This document shows, piece after piece, positions 20,646 to 30,816 of a DNA stretch of 64,000 nucleotides. The position numbers and the translations under genes were made by a program. The stretch is from NCBI GenBank assembly GCA_905221605.1, contig CAJNDS010000183.1:87501-151500 (forward strand), in the 5' to 3' direction. This stretch comes from Symbiodinium natans. Lineage: Eukaryota; Sar; Dinophyceae; Suessiales; Symbiodiniaceae. The number at the start of each line of letters is the position of its first letter. Within the stretch, counting starts at the first letter, position 1. The notes beneath the pieces are model-generated. The model worked only from the letters and a program-made list of their open reading frames with translations. It searched no databases and was not told the DNA's origin.

Positions 20646-20902
20646 TCAAGCACTGCGCCTGAAATGCACCATGTGTGCGTCTGAAATGCCCCCGGTATGG
20701 TTCTGAATTGTCTCCCGTCGGGATCCCGAACACCGGGCCTGAAATTCGTACCTGAAATGACCCTAGGTGCGTCAGAAACGGACAACGCTCCACACACGAG
20801 GAATCCTCAACTTCCGATCGATGTGACTAACAACTAATCGCAATGCCCATGTTCCGGAACAAACCATGTGCAAAGTAGTTCAGCCTTGAAACTGGGCCTG
20901 TG

Positions 20903-21035
20903 AACCCTAAACCCTAGACCCTAAAACCCCAAACCCCAAACCCTAAACCCCAAACCCTAAACCCTAAACCCTCAACCCTAAGCCCTAAACCCTAACCCGA
21001 AACCCTAAATCCTAAACCACAAATCTCAATCAACC
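20903..21035 (-). repeat. Degenerate CCCTAAA array
   Basis: About 18 units with CCCCAAA and CCCTCAA variants. Confidence 0.9.
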
Positions 21036-21060
21036 CCCCGCCCACAACCCTGAAACCCAC

Positions 21061-21114
21061 CTCGGGGCTCGGGTTTGTGAGCTTGCGCGGGCTTGGCGGC
21101 CTTCTTGCTCACGC
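21061..21114 (-). CDS. Internal exon, Lys/Ala/Pro-rich
   Basis: Acceptor CTGAAG, donor CGAG|GTGGGT. Encodes VSKKAAKPAQAHKPEPR in phase 1 to phase 1. Compositionally like the 45669-47357 gene. It is flanked by CCCTAAA and TTTAGGG arrays. Confidence 0.5.
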
Positions 21115-21125
21115 CTTCAGGTCTC

Positions 21126-21285
21126 AGGGTTTAGGATTTAGGGTTTAAGGTTTAAGGTTTAGGGTTTAGGGTTTAAGGTTTAGGGTTTCGGGTTTCGGGT
21201 TTAGGGTTTAAGGTTTAGGGTTTAGGGTTTCGGGCTTGCGGGTTTGCGGGTTAAGGTTTAGGGTTTCGGGTTTCGGACATAGAGC
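21126..21285 (+). repeat. TTTAGGG array with TTTCGGG and TTTAAGG variants
   Basis: About 20 units; inverted partner of 20903-21035. Confidence 0.9.
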
Positions 21286-21479
21286 GGCTTTGGATTTGAA
21301 TTTGGTGGGGCACACGCCGCGGCTTCATGCACTTCAACAACAGGTTTCAACCATACGCACAAACACATGTCTATCGGCCCTAGGGCCCTTTGCCCGTGAA
21401 GGGGTTTGGGGGCCGAACGAGAACGAAAAAACAGGACCCCCCCAAGAGACCACCAAAAAAATGGAGAACTAGCCATATA

Positions 21480-21860
21480 TACCCTGTATAGGCTTAGGGT
21501 TGGACACTGGCTGACTGGCTGTCACTGACTCCAAGATACTCCGAAAAGCACACAGGAAGCACACTACATGATCCCGGTCTGCTCCCATCGCATCGAACCC
21601 TGAAACCTCTGTGCTGCCGGGACCGCCTGACTAGCACAAACCCCTGACTCAACCCCTAAGGAAACTACAGAAAACCCCTAATGAAACTACCAAAACCCTC
21701 AACCCCTTAGGAAACTACGCTAAACCCCTAAAATCCCTTGCCTCCTTCAGGTCTTGGCAGCTCCTTAGAGGAGTGCCTTGGAGACCCTGACGCGGACCTG
21801 ACGGCTGTGCGACTGGCTCGCAGTATCTAACCGGAGTATAACATAATATGGCATTACATT
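21480..21860. other. No gene recognised
   Basis: Contains three copies of a ~30-bp unit with AACCCCTAAxGAAACTAC (21640-21730). Confidence 0.4.
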
Positions 21861-21899
21861 CCATCATATGATACTTTTTAATGCAGCACAATCATGTGT

Positions 21900-21902
21900 G
21901 CG

Positions 21903-21933
<31 letters not shown>

Positions 21934-22117
21934 TTATTTATTTATTTATTTATATATTTATATATTTATATATTTATATATTTATATACTTATATACTTA
22001 TATATTTATATACTTATATACTTATATATTTATATATTTATATATTTATATATTTATATATTTATATATTTATATATTTATATATTTATATATTTATATA
22101 CTTATATATTTATATAA
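21900..22117. repeat. AT microsatellite (TATATT)n
   Basis: (TA)n then (TTTA)n then about 25 units of TTATATA. The open frames rich in Ile/Tyr are artefacts. Confidence 0.95.
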
Positions 22118-22221
22118 TATGCCTATTGAGATGCTGTATACGATTCCGTCGACCTCTACATTCTGAAGCTACCACGGAATAGATTATCTATAAGATAAAC
22201 CCTTGATGCCCTGACGCAGAA

Positions 22222-22330
22222 TGCAACCCTAACCCTGAAGCCTAAACCCTAAACCCTAAACCCTAAACCCTAAACCCTAAACCTTAAACCCTAAACCCTA
22301 AACCCTAAACCCTAAACCCTAAACCCTAGA
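22222..22330 (-). repeat. CCCTAAA array
   Basis: Fifteen units, nearly perfect. Confidence 0.95.
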
Positions 22331-22335
22331 CAAAC

Positions 22336-22479
22336 ATGCACCATGCAGCATCCAGCGCTCGCCTGGGCTTGCTGGCTATGCGCAGGCTCACCTCATGCGT
22401 AGCCAGCTGCGGTGACCTTGCAGCGCGAGTCTCTCAAGGGTGTCACCATCGCGACAGCAGCTCTGTGGTGATCGCGTGA
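22336..22479 (+). CDS. Short ORF, possible first exon with targeting-like N-terminus
   Basis: Begins at ATG 22336 right after the array: MHHAASSARLGLLAMRRL then TSCVASCGDLAARVSQG, 47 residues, stop 22477-22479. Rich in Arg, Ala and Ser with no acids in the first 25 residues, as in organelle presequences. It may equally be chance. Confidence 0.28.
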   Translation: MHHAASSARLGLLAMRRLTSCVASCGDLAARVSQGCHHRDSSSVVIA

Positions 22480-22800
22480 GCAGCTCCTTCCCTCAACTAT
22501 GGCAACAAGAAGTTACATGACAACCCTGGCTACATAGCGACCCACACCGACGTCAGCCGTCAGATCCAGGGATGCGGCGACTGCGTGAGCAACGCCGAAG
22601 CCCTGCACAAGGCTGGACCCCTTCAGTCGTGATCATCGTCCACATCTCGTTCGCAACAAAAAAACCCTCATCCTAAAGCCCGAAGCCCCATGCAGCATGC
22701 AGGCCCCTAAAGCCTAAACCCTTGAGCCCTGACTACCACTGCAGTCTGATCCTTTGTCCAAAGACTTCGTGTGCAGAATTCAGCCGGTCCGGATCTGGGC

Positions 22801-22900
22801 CTATAGGGCCTCATGTCTTGCAGCATACCTGGCTTCTTCCATTTCGGACAGCCTGAAGCGTGCAACGACACGTCTGCACACTGTACAATTCCTGGTGATC
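22801..22900 (-). CDS. Terminal exon, unrecognised
   Basis: The minus frame after GTACAGTGTGCAG reads RRVVARFRLSEMEEARY then AARHEAL and TAG 22801-22803. It is helical and charged. The same frame is open to 23115. Confidence 0.4.
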
Positions 22901-23109
22901 AGCAGTCCGCAGATGGCAGATGAAGATTGCTCGTGCCACGACCTCGACTTCCAAGCAGCTGGAAGAGACTGAAGAGACACCGGGCGCCCGTAAACGCAAG
23001 GCCTAGGAAATCCTGGAACCCTGGAAGTAGCCTTCTGGCAGAAAAAAACAATCACCTGCCACATGGCCACGACAACGCAAGGAGCTGAACCAAACGCAAC
23101 AAAAACAAC

Positions 23110-23470
23110 CTTCAAATCACAAAGTGCACATCGACGCTTTCAACATTGTCGTTTTTAGGCAGTCACCTTATCGCTGCCTATAGACTAGTTCTTTTTCGTT
23201 TGCCTGTGGCCCATACAGCCCATACAATACATATAACACATATAAACAAAGAAATCACATAGTAGACAACCCATGTGTAATTATACCATAATATATTGTA
23301 CTATATGACAGTACACTACACATTACATTATACCATATATCACTACTGAACGTATGCCGCCAATGGGTCTCCCACACCGCCCGCCCATTCAAGCGCAAGT
23401 TATGCTATACTTCTGAGCTATTCCAACTATTTAAACGCGGGGCCACAGTATAATTACCTCTTCTGGAATA
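23110..23470. other. AT-rich intergenic stretch
   Basis: Repeated TATA, ATAC and ACATTA motifs; no coding frame. Confidence 0.5.
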
Positions 23471-23761
23471 TTGGGGAGGGGGGGGGGGTGAGGGTGGGGT
23501 CCGTGAGCAAAACTACGCCAGCTGCTGCCAAGTCGACTGAAGAAGCTCCAGGGCTGGGCGGCGCACGCAAACCGAACCCTTGATTTTCACGGTGGACAAG
23601 GGCCGCTTGCTGGTGTGCTGAGCATCCGAGCTGGTAAGCACGGCACCGGACTCATGGCTGCTGGCTCGCTGCCAATGCCTATAGCCTGACAATCTGGCAA
23701 GCAAGAGTCAACCGTGCCTCACAGCCGTCTTGACTGAAGGGGAGGGGGAAGGGCGGGGAAA

Positions 23762-25200
23762 ATGGGTGAGGCAGCGTGGGGGATGCCAGAGGAGCGCTCG
23801 TCTGGGCTTTCGTCTGCATTTCTTTCGCCGCACCATCAAGAGGCACTCAAAGCGAGGCGGTGTCTGGACGACAGGTCAGCAAGGGGCGCACACTTAGAAC
23901 CTTGCCTCACAAGTAGCAGGACTTGCGCAGTCGACCTTCCATACCTTCGGAACAGCTGCAGTTTAGAAGCGCCGCCGGGTAACCCCGAGCATTGGGACAT
24001 ATCGATGCGCGTTTGTTTTGCGCTCGATGTGCCGCCTGTCGGTGTGCGACAAAGGGTATGAAACAGGAGGCCGCATATTTTGGCAATCAGCTGGCTCACT
24101 TGAAAGTCCGCCTCAGCCACAGCTGGAAAACTGGAAAGGAAAGGAACTGCGTGGGCTTGGATCCGCTGTGCTGGCGAAGGAAGCACTGCAGTAGGCCACA
24201 AACCCCCGAAGATGCTTTGCAAGAACATCGGAACATCTCGCTGGGCGGGTTACGGGTTGCAGCTACTAAGACGCGACGACCAAACTGCAACATTACCAGC
24301 CCTCCGTTGTGCAAGCCAGGCTACCTGAGCAGGAATGTTGAGCAGCATTGCGTGTTTCATACAAAAGGCCTCGGGGGAGCACGGTTTGGCAAACTCACGT
24401 GCATCGACCTCCTGCCACAGTCCGAAACACAGCGATAGTGGTATCCGATAACGAAGACGCCCGGAGCTCTCTGTCATCCATCAACCCTCCTACACCGACT
24501 AGCGGACGGGGTGGGTGTTAGGCAGGTTTTCTGGGCGCGCGAATGCCTCACACTACCCCACACAGCTAGGGTCCACTGTTTTCAGGATACTTGGGAGGGG
24601 TGTTAAGGCACAAGTGTGAGAAGGCACAACACTGCCTTGGCGCGCGGCATTATGACGAGGCACTCCATGTGACAAAAGGCACAACACTGAATGTCAAACC
24701 CCACGTGCACCCAGGTTCGAGGCAAGCAGTCAGGAATGCGAAGTTTTGCGTGTGCCTGCATGTGCCTGCGGCCTGGGCAGTGGAAGTCCCGCCAATGCCG
24801 GTGGGTGGGGTTTCTTTACCAAGTCCCGGGTGATTTGCGGAGGGATGGATTTGATCCGCGGCGACTAGTGCGACCGAGACCCCCTTCCACGAATCTGTCT
24901 CAGCAACCGCACCAACCTTCAAATCTGGCCTCCGCATGTCCAGCCTGCACCTCTCAACCCGGCCTCCCAGGGCTCCGAAGGCACCAACTCGCGGACGGCG
25001 CAAGCACGCATGACCCTTCACTCCTCCGTTCGTGCATCCAACTTGCTGCGACACAAATTGGCGAACGAGTCAGATAGGAAGGGCACGTGCTTTCGGCGCC
25101 CCACAAAAAAGACTCCACAGCCTAAAAACCCCGCAGGGTACTTAAGGCCTCAAGTCATGCCGGAAGTGCTCGGGCGTAAACTGCAGCCCCACAGCAAGCC
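23762..25200. other. GC-rich region, coding status unresolved
   Basis: Many overlapping frames of 60-150 codons on both strands (for example 23992-24438 plus and 24650-25054 minus). No frame shows a domain, and the region contains the dispersed 24240-24360 repeat. Confidence 0.3.
24240..24360. repeat. Dispersed repeat, copy 1
   Basis: Shares GGGTTGCAGCTACTAAGACG, CCAAACTGCAACATTACC, CAGGAATGTT and GCGTGTTTCAT, in order, with 25445-25560, and partly with 26180-26260 and 50925-50960. Confidence 0.65.
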
Positions 25201-25238
25201 CTAAGTTGAGTCCCGAGAAGCAGAACATGAACCCTCCA

Positions 25239-25267
25239 GGGGGGGGGGGGGGGGGGGGGGGGGGGGG
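25239..25267 (+). repeat. G homopolymer, 29 bp
   Basis: The longest of many 9-29 bp G or C runs in the window. Confidence 0.95.
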
Positions 25268-25444
25268 AGGGGCGTTAGGCATGCTAATGCCTAGGGAACC
25301 CCCGGGTATCTGGCCCCCGTTAGGCAATATCTCCAAGGGGTGACTGTCATTCCCTTGACTTTGCGCGCAAGTGCGCTTTCCGCATCTTATGTCTGCTGAG
25401 GTTGCCGCCTTTGTCAACGCGCCAGAAGATGCTTTGCGAGGCAC

Positions 25445-25560
25445 GGGGTAGGCTAAGGGTTGCGGCTACTCAGAGGCGGCGACCTAACTGCAACATCACC
25501 AGCGCAAGACAGGCAACCTGCGCAGGAATGTTAGGCAAGATTGCGTGCGTGTTTCATTGG
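25445..25560. repeat. Dispersed repeat, copy 2
   Basis: Homologous to 24240-24360, same orientation, about 80% alike by eye. Confidence 0.65.
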
Positions 25561-25946
25561 GTCACCGCCAGATTGGGCACCACTGCCGTCCTCTCTTTCT
25601 GAACATGTGTGTCAATAGTGCACAGGAGGCTGAAGCCGAGACTGAACACCTATGCCCCGTTCCCCGCTCACCTCCCTGCCCTTCTCTAGCTGTCACCAGC
25701 ATAACAGAAGCAGATAGGGGGGGTCGGCGGCGATCAGAGTGAGCGCGACCCCGTTCCCTGAGCACACAGGCAACTGGACTGGACGAGACCCACTGGGCAG
25801 CTGACGCTGTACAGGGGCTCGCCTGCCAGAAAAAATAGAATTGGACTGGACGAGACCAGCCTAAGGCAGTACACACGCGGGCCCGGTACTGGGGACAGCC
25901 CATGTCAGCATCTCTGAAAGGGCCCCCGTCTTGACCAGGCGAGGCG

Positions 25947-25995
25947 GTTTAGGGTTTGGGGTTTCCGGCTTAGGGTTTAGGGTTTCGGGGTTCAG
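25947..25995 (+). repeat. Degenerate TTTAGGG array
   Basis: Five units; the only array in the 22.3-29.6 kb stretch. Confidence 0.75.
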
Positions 25996-26179
25996 GGCAA
26001 CGACGGGAGCGCCAAGCAAACAGGAATATCATGCCCCTTGCTGACCCGTTAACAGGATGGCAATCATTCTAAAGGACGCTTGCGTCCTGTTGGAACCCAT
26101 GTAGCCCCTTCGATCGTTTCTGACAAACTGCCAGTAGTCCGAACATGAGTAAACGAGGTCTATCTGGGTGGGCTTGGGG

Positions 26180-27400
26180 TTAAGGTATGTTACGGCGACC
26201 AAACGGCGACGACGGAACTACAGCATCAGCCCAGCATCTCGCAAGCAAGGCACAAACGAAACACTAACTAAGAATTGTCTGAGCTCACGAGTCTGCAGTC
26301 ATCTCACAGCAATGTGCGCTGCAGCCGCAGCTGGACAACTGGAGAGGACGAGAACTGCGGTGGCTTGGAAGTGCTTTGCTGGTCCACATGCATCCCAACG
26401 GAGAACCGCCTACGGCAAGGGCCGCCTGCATCAGGCTGGCGCCAGGCACACAACGGCGGCAAAAACACTTCAGAGCTTAGGGTTTCGGGCTGGCATCTGT
26501 TGGAATCTGTTGTGACATCTGTTGGACCGGACAAGAACTGGTAGCTAACGCGGCACAAGCCATCTTAGCCCCCCTATCTTACTGCTTGCATGCGGCCTTG
26601 ACGTCGCCGGTTTGGTGTTGCACCCACTGTCTAAGGCTTCAAGAAGCTCGGAGCGAAAATCAGATCTCGGTTCGAGCACGTGCCAGGCACCCCTTGGCGC
26701 CGGCAAGCGCATGAGTGTCTGCCCTTGCTGAACTCCTCGAGAGAACACCTACCCTTCTTCTGAGGGCAGTGCGAAGGCACCCCAGCACCATGGGAACGGG
26801 CGAAGACATGACAAGAGGCCACTTGTGGCTCGGTCACGCCGGCCGCTTGACGAAAGCGAGCTCGCGGTCGGAAGACGCAGCGATGCCCGTCAACCGACCC
26901 AGCCTCCCTACGCTGGGTAGTCCCAAACGCAGCACAAGTCAGTAGGCCAACCCGTGCCCCCTCTGATATACACTCGCTCACGATCAAGGTCACTACTCCA
27001 CCGCCAGCTCAGCGCGGCGGCGCAAAATCGCCCGAGCCCCTTACCGCCACGCAGAGTTCCTGCAGGAGCTCGGCATGTGCGACCGCTAAGTGCCTGTCTG
27101 AATGCGCAAACTAAGGTTATCGCTTTAGGTGGGGCCCATATCGCTTTCCTTGGTTTACTGATGGCGAACAACTCGTGTCCACCGTAGTGCTGGCTTAGAC
27201 AAACATAATTTTGGCAGGCGCTCATTTTGAGAACTACCTTCATGAGCATTGAAGCCAACGGTGTTGCAGAGGTGAATGCAGAACCTCTTCGGCATTCGGA
27301 AGAAAGGGTGCATGGCGCTCTCCCGGTGCGATGGGATGTTGGACAGCGGTTTCAACTTTGCTGCATGACCGAACCCGAGGATAAGACCCATTGACGGAGC
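26180..27400. other. No convincing gene
   Basis: Short frames on both strands; includes a diverged copy of the 24240 repeat. Confidence 0.35.
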
Positions 27401-27449
27401 TCTTGAAGGTCGTGTAAGTCCCGCGGGCTGCGAATCATTTCTGAATCCT

Positions 27450-27929
27450 GTGGGACTCTCGAGACCAAAACCCAGATACCCTGAAGCCATGAAGCCCAAA
27501 CCCCAGCTAACACCCCCGTTAAGCCCGAAAACGCAAAAGGCACGCAGGCACCAAGCTCTGAAGAAGATAATCCCAACAAAGCCTTCCCACCATGAGGTGT
27601 TAGCGGCGATTGTGGCGGGGGTCCTTCAGAGTTGCTACTGCAGGAGGATTAAGCTCTTGAACCCTCAGCCGGATGCGCACAAGGAAGTGCAGGCGCTGCT
27701 GCATGTCAGGGCCCTGGTTCCTGCAGGAAGAGCTAGAAGAGTTGGAGCAAGTCGGGTCGATTGGCGGCGCTGCCTGCGAATCCAGACGATGGACAACTTC
27801 CTGACGCTGAGGGAGTTCCTTTTCAAGCGCAAGGCCAGGATGGTAAAGGCTCGTGACACGCGGGAACTACGAAGGACTGTCATGCGTCGCAGACAAGACC
27901 ACCCTAAGTTGAAACAGGAGGGTGGCTGA
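27450..27929 (+). CDS. Open reading frame, basic, uncertain
   Basis: 159 codons ending RTVMRRRQDHPKLKQEGG. The C-terminal part (MDNFLTLREFLFKRKARM) looks protein-like. A strong acceptor (GGTTCCTGCAG) at 27726 opens a different frame (EELEELEQVGSIGGAA), so the structure is unresolved. Confidence 0.3.
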   Translation: MGLSRPKPRYPEAMKPKPQLTPPLSPKTQKARRHQALKKIIPTKPSHHEVLAAIVAGVLQSCYCRRIKLLNPQPDAHKEVQALLHVRALVPAGRARRVGASRVDWRRCLRIQTMDNFLTLREFLFKRKARMVKARDTRELRRTVMRRRQDHPKLKQEGG

Positions 27930-28539
27930 GGCAGCATGTAAAGGGAAACCCTAGATTAGGAGGACTCCTGTGCGGGAGGACGTCGAACGGAATCAGCAGC
28001 GCAGCATTGCGCAAACCAGGCAGACTGGCGCTAGCAAGCAAACACGAATTGTGAGCTTTGGATTCTAAAGGAAGCCTGTCAGGAAAGTGTTAAGACCATC
28101 AACTGGGTGGGGCCCGGTGGTCATGGGTTAACGACTTGTCTTCGAAGCTTTTTCGAGCATCTGCACAGCCATCAGGAAGCCTGAAATGCAAACACTTCTG
28201 AACGCACTACTCGTAGGCCTTGCAGCTCAGTCCTTTGGACTCTCGCACAGCATCTCCGGCAGTTGCGCAAAGGGGGTTGGGGTTGCAGCTGGTTATAGCA
28301 CGTTACAGCTCAATGGACAAAGCTGGAAGCCCTGTCTCACTCCCTGATTGCTGGGGGTCGTTAAGAGCCCTTCGTCTAAGGTCCATCTAAGCTCTTAGCG
28401 TGTGCTGAAGTCAGTCTCTAAGGCCAGGAGGTTCACCTGTTTGTCCCTGACACTGCAGCACAATCTCTGCACAAGTTCTCATGCACAACGTCTTTGCAGA
28501 GACTGCGGGACGCTGTTCGGCGTCTCTCATCCACTCCCA

Positions 28540-29234
28540 GGATGCAGGATGCGGGTCAAATGTGCTATGGGTGCCCAAGTAAAGTCTGCAGATTTGAAAC
28601 CGGTTTTGGCAGCAAGCACAGGAAAACTTGGACTAGCCCGCGCAAAGGGTTCTGAAGTTGCGCTACGGGAAAGCAAAGCAGTTCAACGCCGCCCTTGCAC
28701 GGCTGAGAACATGTGCAGACGCTGGTCCTCTGTGCACACGTGAAGATTCGTGGGATGCGCAGCACCATTTCCAAGCAAGGTTTGGGGGCAAAGTCTCTTC
28801 GTGGAAAGCCTCAGAGATCTGTTTGAGTCATGCCTGGGTGAAGAAAGCGCTGGGCTCGAAGATGTGCAGCAGTGCCCTGGCTCCAGCATTGGGACGGGGG
28901 GGGTTTTGCCAGGGAGCGGCTGCTTGGGATGCGCGTGCCAGCACTGCGAGCACCCATTGCACCACCAAGCGCGCGGCTGAGCACCCTCCCTGCCCTCGCC
29001 GAGCCATCAGCTGCTTGCGACCAAGGGCTACTTAACCCTGAAGCTGCTCACACAACTCAAGTGCTCAACACGGACCATTCGGCACCAAGCAACAGTAGAT
29101 GTGTTCAGTGTTCTTCAAGGCTTCGCAAGGCTTCGCAAGAGGTCCCACGCTCAGGCTGCCGCGAAAGGCCAGGACAAGCACAACCGCCAGACAGGCTCTA
29201 TGCGTTCTCAAACCCCAAAGCCCTAAAAGTCTAA
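28540..29234 (+). CDS. Coding-looking region, frame unresolved
   Basis: Successive plus frames look protein-like: SADLKPVLAASTGKLGLAR (28580-28743), KQFNAALARLRTCADAG then EDSWDAQHHFQARFGGK (28658-29035) and QVLNTDHSAPSNSRCVQ (to 29234). It could be exons of one gene or frameshifted remains of one. No family was recognised. Confidence 0.3.
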
Positions 29235-29632
29235 GCCCTGAATCCCCGTAAAGGAGACTGTGGGAACCACCGGCAAGGCGGTCATGATCGTCTCAGTTGC
29301 ACCGACCGCCGCAGGTTGGAGGTAAACGGGGTGACCTGGGCTTTCGGGCTTTGGGATTTAGGGGGCTTACACCCTACACGATATCTACTTGAACCGTACA
29401 CTTTCCTAGGCCCCTTTATCCTTACATGAATCCTGAACCCTAAGCTTTCCTAACCCTATAAATCTTACAGCCCTGCTCCCCAAAACCTGTTCAAACCCTC
29501 CAAGATCTCTTGTTTTAGGGCTTAAAGGGGGGGGTAGGGTGTAGAGGATTTCTGGGGTGTTAAGGTTTAGGGAGCTTTTAGTGTTTGCAGGTTTTGTGGG
29601 GTTTGCAGGCTATGTAAGCTTTGTCGGGCTGT

Positions 29633-29720
29633 TAGGGTTTAGGGTTTAGGGTTTAGGGTTTAGGGTTTAGGGTTTAGGGTTTAGGGTTCAGGGTTTTGGG
29701 TTTAGGGTTTAGGGTTTAGG
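29633..29720 (+). repeat. TTTAGGG array
   Basis: Twelve units. Confidence 0.95.
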
Positions 29721-29809
29721 GTTCCACACCCCTGAGCCCCTTGCCCGCACGGTAAAACCCTAACCCGCTATGCCTTGCCGATTCGGTCTCATTCTGAGCG
29801 ACAGCCTAT

Positions 29810-29861
29810 ACTTAACCCCTAACCCCTAACCCCTATAAACCCTAAACCCTAAACCCTAAAC
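29810..29861 (-). repeat. CCCTAAA array
   Basis: CCCCTAA then CCCTAAA units. On the coding (minus) strand exon 29862-29919 ends CTGC|GTTTAGGG in this array. Confidence 0.9.
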
Positions 29862-30212
29862 GCAGGGCGGCCTTCTGCCCCGGTGCGCCGGATGGCCCTG
29901 TAATCTGCAGCACCACGGCCTGCAGTGTAAGGTTTATGTGGGGACGAAAATTTTAGAGTGTCAAGGGTTTAGGGTTTAGGGTTTAGGGTCTAGGGTTTAG
30001 GGTTTAAGGTTTAGGGTTTAGGAGGCTCGCCCCCTTACTCTCCAGACTTTAAGCCGCAGCATGCCCACTTCAGATACGTTGGTAGACAGGGGACGAGCGC
30101 TTAAAACAACGTGCCAGCCCTTTGTGAGATAGATCTTTGTCTTAGTGTGGGGCTCACTACAGGGAGCCAAGACGCCCGAGATTTCCCAAGGTTCCTCGTC
30201 AGATATGGCCTC
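29862..30212 (-). CDS. Two exons of an unrecognised gene
   Basis: Exon 30039-30212 (acceptor GGCGTTGCAG, donor GA|GTAAGG) encodes 58 residues: ISDEEPWEISGVLAPC, KTKIYLTKGWHVVLSAR, NVSEVGMLRLKVWR. Exon 29862-29919 (acceptor TTACACTGCAG, donor GC|GTTTAGG) encodes AVVLQITGPSGAPGQKAAL. Both joins are phase 0. The alternating hydrophobic pattern suggests beta structure, but no family could be named. The intron (29920-30038) is almost entirely telomere-type repeat on the plus strand. Confidence 0.58.
29968..30022 (+). repeat. TTTAGGG array inside the intron
   Basis: Eight units in the 119-bp intron between exons 30039-30212 and 29862-29919; antisense to that gene. Confidence 0.92.
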
Positions 30213-30240
30213 CTGCAACGCCGTTGCTTGTTAAGGCTGT

Positions 30241-30519
30241 TCATGGCCCCTGTAAGGGAACTGGCCCGCCCTCTGTCGTCCCTAAACCTAAAACATACAA
30301 CTTCAAGTGACAACCTTGGTTGGTGCTGCCGCCTCTTGCGGGAAGCTGCCGCTGGGCGAGCTGCCTAGGGTTCAGAGCTTTGGGTGTTTCTGAAAGGTCT
30401 TGGAGACCGATAGGCTTCCACAAAGGCACCACGTCTCCCGCGGCAGAACAAATACAGGCAGAGCATGCGGACATGCTTTCGCGCGTTGGGGAGGGGGTCA
30501 AGACGAGGTGACATCCCAA
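30241..30519 (-). CDS. Open region upstream of 29862-30212, possible exon
   Basis: One minus frame reads AAGDVVPLWKPIGLQDLS then ETPKALNPRQLAQRQLPARG; another reads CRGRRGAFVEAYRSPRPF. One is likely an upstream exon, but splice sites do not decide. Confidence 0.3.
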   Translation of the reverse strand: MGCHLVLTPSPTRESMSACSACICSAAGDVVPLWKPIGLQDLSETPKALNPRQLAQRQLPARGGSTNQGCHLKLYVLGLGTTEGGPVPLQGP

Positions 30520-30816
30520 GCAGTCCTGGCTGTCTGCTCGTAACTCCTAACCTCATTCAGCTAGAAGGCAACTCTTTCAAAGGCAGCTCCAAACCTAAAC
30601 CTTCGCTTTCGAACTTATGAGAGGCCCTGCACCTGTAGGTTTCTCCAAAGAGACAAGGGCATTGCTAGTGACCACCTGGGCTTGAAACTATACTCCCCTT
30701 AGAACCTTAATAAAATTAAATCCTTAACATCCTCGTGGGCTTTATATAAACAAAAATCTTAATTAAAAAAAAAACGGGGAGATAGCCTAGACTTTGAAAC
30801 GCACCGTTTCATCCAG

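Noticed and set aside
21868..22182. Ile/Tyr-rich ORFs of 78-104 codons
   Set aside because: Translation of an AT microsatellite.
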